The notes beneath the pieces were generated by a model. The model was not told where the DNA came from. It saw nothing but the letters and a program-made list of their open reading frames with translations, and made no database searches. A program made the position numbers and the translations under genes. 7,688 nt of DNA from Pseudomonadota bacterium (GTDB lineage Bacteria > Pseudomonadota > Alphaproteobacteria > Rhodospirillales > Casp-alpha2): contig JADFNT010000071.1 of the NCBI GenBank assembly GCA_022563215.1, positions 1 through 7,688 on the forward strand, in the 5' to 3' direction. Shown one piece after another: positions 4,379-7,688 of the stretch; position 1 is the first letter of the stretch; each line of letters begins with the position of its first letter.

Positions 4379-7300
4379 TGATCGAGCTTTCCATCAAACG
4401 CCCCGTCGCCGTGATGGCGGCGGTGATGGCGGTCCTCATGTTCGGCATTCTGGCGCTGACCAAGATCCCGATCCAACTCACGCCTGACGTCCGCAAGCCG
4501 GTCATCAGCCTGCAAACCGTCTGGCCGGGCGCCGCCCCGGCCGAGATCGAGCGCGAAATCACCAACCGCCAGGAAGAGGCGCTGAAAGGCATCAGGGGGC
4601 TGGAGCAGATCATCAGCGATTCCCAGAACGGCCGTTCCCGGGTCACGTTGGAGTTCGCCATCGGCACCAACATGTCCGAGGCCCTGCTGCTGGTTTCAAA
4701 CCGGCTCGACCGGGTCACCGGCTACCCCGACGAGGCCGACGAGCCGTCCATCCGCACCGCCAGTTCCGAGGACAACCCGATTACCTGGATCGTGCTCTTG
4801 CGCGCTCCCGGCAACGACCGGCTCATTCATACCTACGGCGATTTCGCCGAAGACGTCATCCAGGACCGCCTGGAGCGGGTCGCCGGCGTCGCCCGGGTCA
4901 ATGTCTACGGCGCGGCGCTGACCGAGATGGAGATTCGCGTCGATCCCGATCGCATGGCCCGTTATGGGTTGACGGTGACCGAGGTCTTGCGGATGCTGCG
5001 CGAGGCCAATTCTTCCGTTTCCGCCGGCGACGTGGACGAAGGCAAGCGGCGCTACGTGGTCCGCACGGAGGGCAAGTTCGAGCGTCTCGACGACGTTCGC
5101 TCCGTCGTGCTGCGGTCCGAGCGCGATCCGGCGACCGGCGCCATTGCGCGGGTCACGGTCGGCGACATCGCCGAGGTCCGGTTCACCTCCAAGGAGCCGA
5201 CGGCGACCATCCGCTTCAACGGCCAGCCGGCGATCGCCGTCAACGCCATCCGCGAAACCGGCTCCAACGTGATCGAGGTCATGCGGGGCGTCCGCAAGGC
5301 GCTGGCGGAACTCAACGAAACCGCGCTCCGGGACGAAGGGCTGCGGCTGCGCCTGGTCTATGACGAGACGGTCTATATCAATTCCTCAATCGACCTAGTG
5401 CAGCAGAACATCTTCGTCGGCGGCGCGATGGCGGCGTTGATGCTGTTGCTGTTCCTGCGTTCGGGAAGGGCGACGCTGATTGTTTCGCTCGCCATTCCGG
5501 TCTCCATCATCGGCGCCTTCGTCGCCATGGCCGCCATGGGGCGGTCGTTGAACGTGATCTCGCTGGCCGGCATCGCGTTCGCCGTCGGCATGGTGGTCGA
5601 TGCCGCCATCGTGGTGCTGGAAAACATCTACCGCCACCGGGAGAAGGGCGAATCTCCGGCCGTCGCCGCCTATAAGGGCACCCGCGAGGTGTGGACGGCG
5701 GTGTTCGTCTCGGCGTTGACGACGGTGATGGTGTTCATCCCGATCCTGGTCATGGAACTGGAAGCCGGCCAGTTGTTCCGGGACATCGCGGTCGCCCTCT
5801 CGGTCGCGGTAATGCTGTCGCTCATTGTCGCCATAACGGTCATCCCGGCGCTTTCCAACCGGCTCCTGGGCGATCCCCGCGGCAAATCCAAAGGGGCCGG
5901 GGCCACCCTAAAACTGCCGGTGATCGATCCGTTGGCACGCTGGTTCGTCGCCTCGGTGCTCGAATTCACCCGCCGCATCACCCGGAGCCGGTCCCTGGCG
6001 ATTACCGTCATCGGCGGTATTTGCGCCACCAGCGCAGTGATCACCTGGGCCCTGATGCCGAAACTGGAATACCTGCCGAGCGGCAACCGCAACCTGATTT
6101 TCGGCCATATCCTGCCGCCCCCCGGCTACAACCTGAAAACCACGACCGAGATCGCCGGCCAGTTCGAAAGCAAGATCCTGCCCCTGCTGGCGGAGGTTTC
6201 CGGACCCGAGTCGAAGCCCGGCGAACCGCCGAAGATCCAGCGTTTCTTTTTCGTCGCCTCGCGGGGCCGGACGTTCCTGGGCGTCGCCGCCGAGGACCCG
6301 GCCCGGGTCAGGGAGCTGATCCCGTTCCTGAAGAAAGCCGTTTATTCGGAACCCGGGACCTTCGGCGCGATCACCCAGCGCTCGCTGTTCGGGCGCGGCA
6401 TCGGCGGCTCGCGGGCCATCGAAATGAACATCTCCGGACAGCAGCTCGACGACGTCCTCGACGTCGCGGTCTTGGCGGTGCAGCGGATCGAGCAGGTGAT
6501 GCCCCGGGCCGAAGGCACCCAGATCCGCCCCAAGCCGGGTCTTGAACTGGGGGCGCCGGAGGTGCGGATATTCCCCGACCGGGTCAAGCTCGCCGACAAC
6601 GGCATCACCGCCCGCGAACTGAGCGACACCATCGACGCCTTCAACGACGGCCGCCGGGTCGCCGAAATCACCGTCGGCGCCAAGCGCATGGACCTGATGC
6701 TGCGCGGACTCAGGGACCAGATCACCGAGACCCAGGGCATCAACCAACTGCCGATAGTGACGTCATCGGGCACCATCGTGCCCTTGAGCTCCTTGGCCGA
6801 CGTGGTGGTGACGTCGGGACCGGTGCAGATCCGCCATTTCGAGCGCCTGCGCACGGTGACCCTGGAAATCCACCCACCCGAATCCATGCCCCTGGAGACG
6901 GCGCTCGACAAGATCCGCGACGAGGTCATGGAGCCGCTCAGGGACGACGGCCTGCCCGGCGGCGTCAGGCTGCTGCTCACCGGCACCGCGGACAAGCTGT
7001 CACAGACCTGGGACGCCATGGTGATCAACCTGTTGATCGCCATGGTCATCGTCTATCTGGTGATGGCGGTGCTGTTCGAAAGCTTCATTTATCCCTTCAT
7101 CATCATGCTGTCGGTGCCGCTGGCAACCGGCGGCGGGGTGCTGGGGCTGGCGCTGGTCAACCTGTTCACCTTCCAGCCGCTGGACATGCTGACCCTGTTG
7201 GGCTTCGTCATCCTGATCGGCATCGTCGTCAACAACGCCATCCTCCTGGTCCATCAGACGCTCGTGCACATCCAGGAGGAAGGCATGTCCATCGAGGATT

Positions 7301-7563
7301 CGATCATGGAGGCGACCCGCAACCGCATCCGCCCCATTTTCATGTCGACCCTGACCAGCGTCTTCGGCATGTTGCCCCTGGTGCTGATCCCGGGCGCCGG
7401 TTCGGAACTGTACCGGGGACTGGGTTCGGTGGTGGTCGGCGGGCTTGCCCTGTCGGCGATCCTCACCCTGGCCATCATCCCGCCGCTCCTGACCCTGGTC
7501 GCCGGTACCGTGGAGGCGGGACGGAAGCATCGGGCCGCCCTCAAGGAAGCGCCCGCCGAGTAG
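4372..7563 (+). CDS. RND-superfamily inner-membrane efflux transporter (HAE-1/AcrB-like)
   Basis: The 1063-aa protein has the normal length and internal duplication of the family. TM1 lies at about 12-30, the first porter/docking half at about 35-335, TM2-6 at about 345-493, TM7 at about 541-561, the second periplasmic half at about 565-880, and TM8-12 at about 883-1043. The start MNLIELSIKRPVAV is typical. Near the N-terminus QLTPDVRKPVISLQTVWPGA (35-54) is a family hallmark. It should be a proton-driven exporter working with the upstream adaptor and a TolC-like channel. The TM4 motif reads GMVVDAAIVVLEN with one Asp (D410) where AcrB has Asp-Asp, and TM10 reads GIVVNNAILLV (N954-N955) where AcrB has Lys940. 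D410 remains as the probable proton carrier, and such variants occur in SwrC/NolG-like members, so it is not obviously inactive. The heavy-metal (CusA) methionine signature is not apparent. Substrate cannot be predicted. Translation may depend on coupling, given the weak ribosome-binding site. Confidence 0.95.
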   Translation: MNLIELSIKRPVAVMAAVMAVLMFGILALTKIPIQLTPDVRKPVISLQTVWPGAAPAEIEREITNRQEEALKGIRGLEQIISDSQNGRSRVTLEFAIGTNMSEALLLVSNRLDRVTGYPDEADEPSIRTASSEDNPITWIVLLRAPGNDRLIHTYGDFAEDVIQDRLERVAGVARVNVYGAALTEMEIRVDPDRMARYGLTVTEVLRMLREANSSVSAGDVDEGKRRYVVRTEGKFERLDDVRSVVLRSERDPATGAIARVTVGDIAEVRFTSKEPTATIRFNGQPAIAVNAIRETGSNVIEVMRGVRKALAELNETALRDEGLRLRLVYDETVYINSSIDLVQQNIFVGGAMAALMLLLFLRSGRATLIVSLAIPVSIIGAFVAMAAMGRSLNVISLAGIAFAVGMVVDAAIVVLENIYRHREKGESPAVAAYKGTREVWTAVFVSALTTVMVFIPILVMELEAGQLFRDIAVALSVAVMLSLIVAITVIPALSNRLLGDPRGKSKGAGATLKLPVIDPLARWFVASVLEFTRRITRSRSLAITVIGGICATSAVITWALMPKLEYLPSGNRNLIFGHILPPPGYNLKTTTEIAGQFESKILPLLAEVSGPESKPGEPPKIQRFFFVASRGRTFLGVAAEDPARVRELIPFLKKAVYSEPGTFGAITQRSLFGRGIGGSRAIEMNISGQQLDDVLDVAVLAVQRIEQVMPRAEGTQIRPKPGLELGAPEVRIFPDRVKLADNGITARELSDTIDAFNDGRRVAEITVGAKRMDLMLRGLRDQITETQGINQLPIVTSSGTIVPLSSLADVVVTSGPVQIRHFERLRTVTLEIHPPESMPLETALDKIRDEVMEPLRDDGLPGGVRLLLTGTADKLSQTWDAMVINLLIAMVIVYLVMAVLFESFIYPFIIMLSVPLATGGGVLGLALVNLFTFQPLDMLTLLGFVILIGIVVNNAILLVHQTLVHIQEEGMSIEDSIMEATRNRIRPIFMSTLTSVFGMLPLVLIPGAGSELYRGLGSVVVGGLALSAILTLAIIPPLLTLVAGTVEAGRKHRAALKEAPAE

Positions 7564-7585
7564 GTGCCCGCCCGGGTCCCCAACC

Positions 7586-7629
7586 TGCCCCTCCGGTCCT
7601 GAAATCGGCGCCCGAGGGGCAATATTTTT
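7586..7629 (+). terminator. Rho-independent terminator of the adaptor-RND operon
   Basis: An 8-bp stem TGCCCCTC (7586-7593) / GAGGGGCA (7614-7621), with possible further inner G-C pairs, is followed by ATATTTTTG. It lies 22 bp after the RND stop codon, so the operon here contains only the adaptor and transporter. Confidence 0.75.
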
Positions 7630-7688
7630 GTTGCGCCGCACAACATTTGCTGCATCGCGTCATCTCATCCTGGACCATCTTGAGATAT

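Noticed and set aside
3558..4718. Long minus-strand open frame (386 codons) opposite the adaptor and RND start
   Set aside because: It spans the junction of two well-supported plus-strand genes and has no recognisable domain or start signal.
1..7688. CRISPR arrays, tRNA or rRNA genes, phage or toxin-antitoxin modules
   Set aside because: I saw no regularly spaced repeats, no tRNA-like cloverleaf and no matching coding frames.

Overview
The window is high-GC DNA with GC-rich third codon positions. Its gene content fits an alphaproteobacterium, probably of the Rhodospirillales type: a WD40/c-type cytochrome fusion, a deacetylase-like gene, a TetR repressor divergent from an RND efflux pair, and Shine-Dalgarno motifs of the AAGGA and GGAGA kind. 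The taxonomic call is inference from gene style; no rRNA or other marker gene is present.

Left part (1-1891, all minus strand). Reading right to left there are three co-directional genes. The first is a secreted seven-bladed WD40 propeller fused to a C-terminal class I cytochrome c (1891 to 575). After 52 bp comes an N-terminal fragment of a histone-deacetylase/acetoin-utilization family protein that stops just before the catalytic His-His region (522 to 103). Its stop codon overlaps, as ATGA, the start of a small acidic protein that runs off the window (106 to 1). They may form one transcription unit.

Middle (1892-2264). This 373-bp gene-free stretch holds a candidate promoter for the WD40-cytochrome gene. 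It also holds a 258-bp segment bounded by perfect 17-bp inverted repeats (1992-2008 and 2233-2249), with internal hairpins, that looks like a MITE or other non-autonomous mobile element. It sits 15 bp past the tetR stop codon.

Right part (2265-7688). A TetR/AcrR-family repressor (minus) is transcribed away from a two-gene RND efflux operon (plus): a periplasmic adaptor of 400 aa, then an inner-membrane RND transporter of 1063 aa, closed by a good rho-independent terminator. The 231-bp divergent region contains a perfect 8-1-8 palindrome placed directly after a TATAAA -10 box, the expected position for a TetR operator. The adaptor carries the R-x3-L-x6-S hairpin-tip motif of TolC-docking adaptors, but no outer-membrane factor is encoded here, so the pump probably borrows one from elsewhere in the genome. 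The transporter has single-Asp (VDAA) and Asn-Asn (NNAIL) versions of the proton-relay motifs rather than the AcrB Asp-Asp/Lys set.

The efflux module is conventional in layout. The items most worth a second look are the inverted-repeat element, the WD40-cytochrome c fusion next to a broken deacetylase gene, the operator architecture, and the 11-bp tandem repeat that creates the RND start codon without a visible Shine-Dalgarno.
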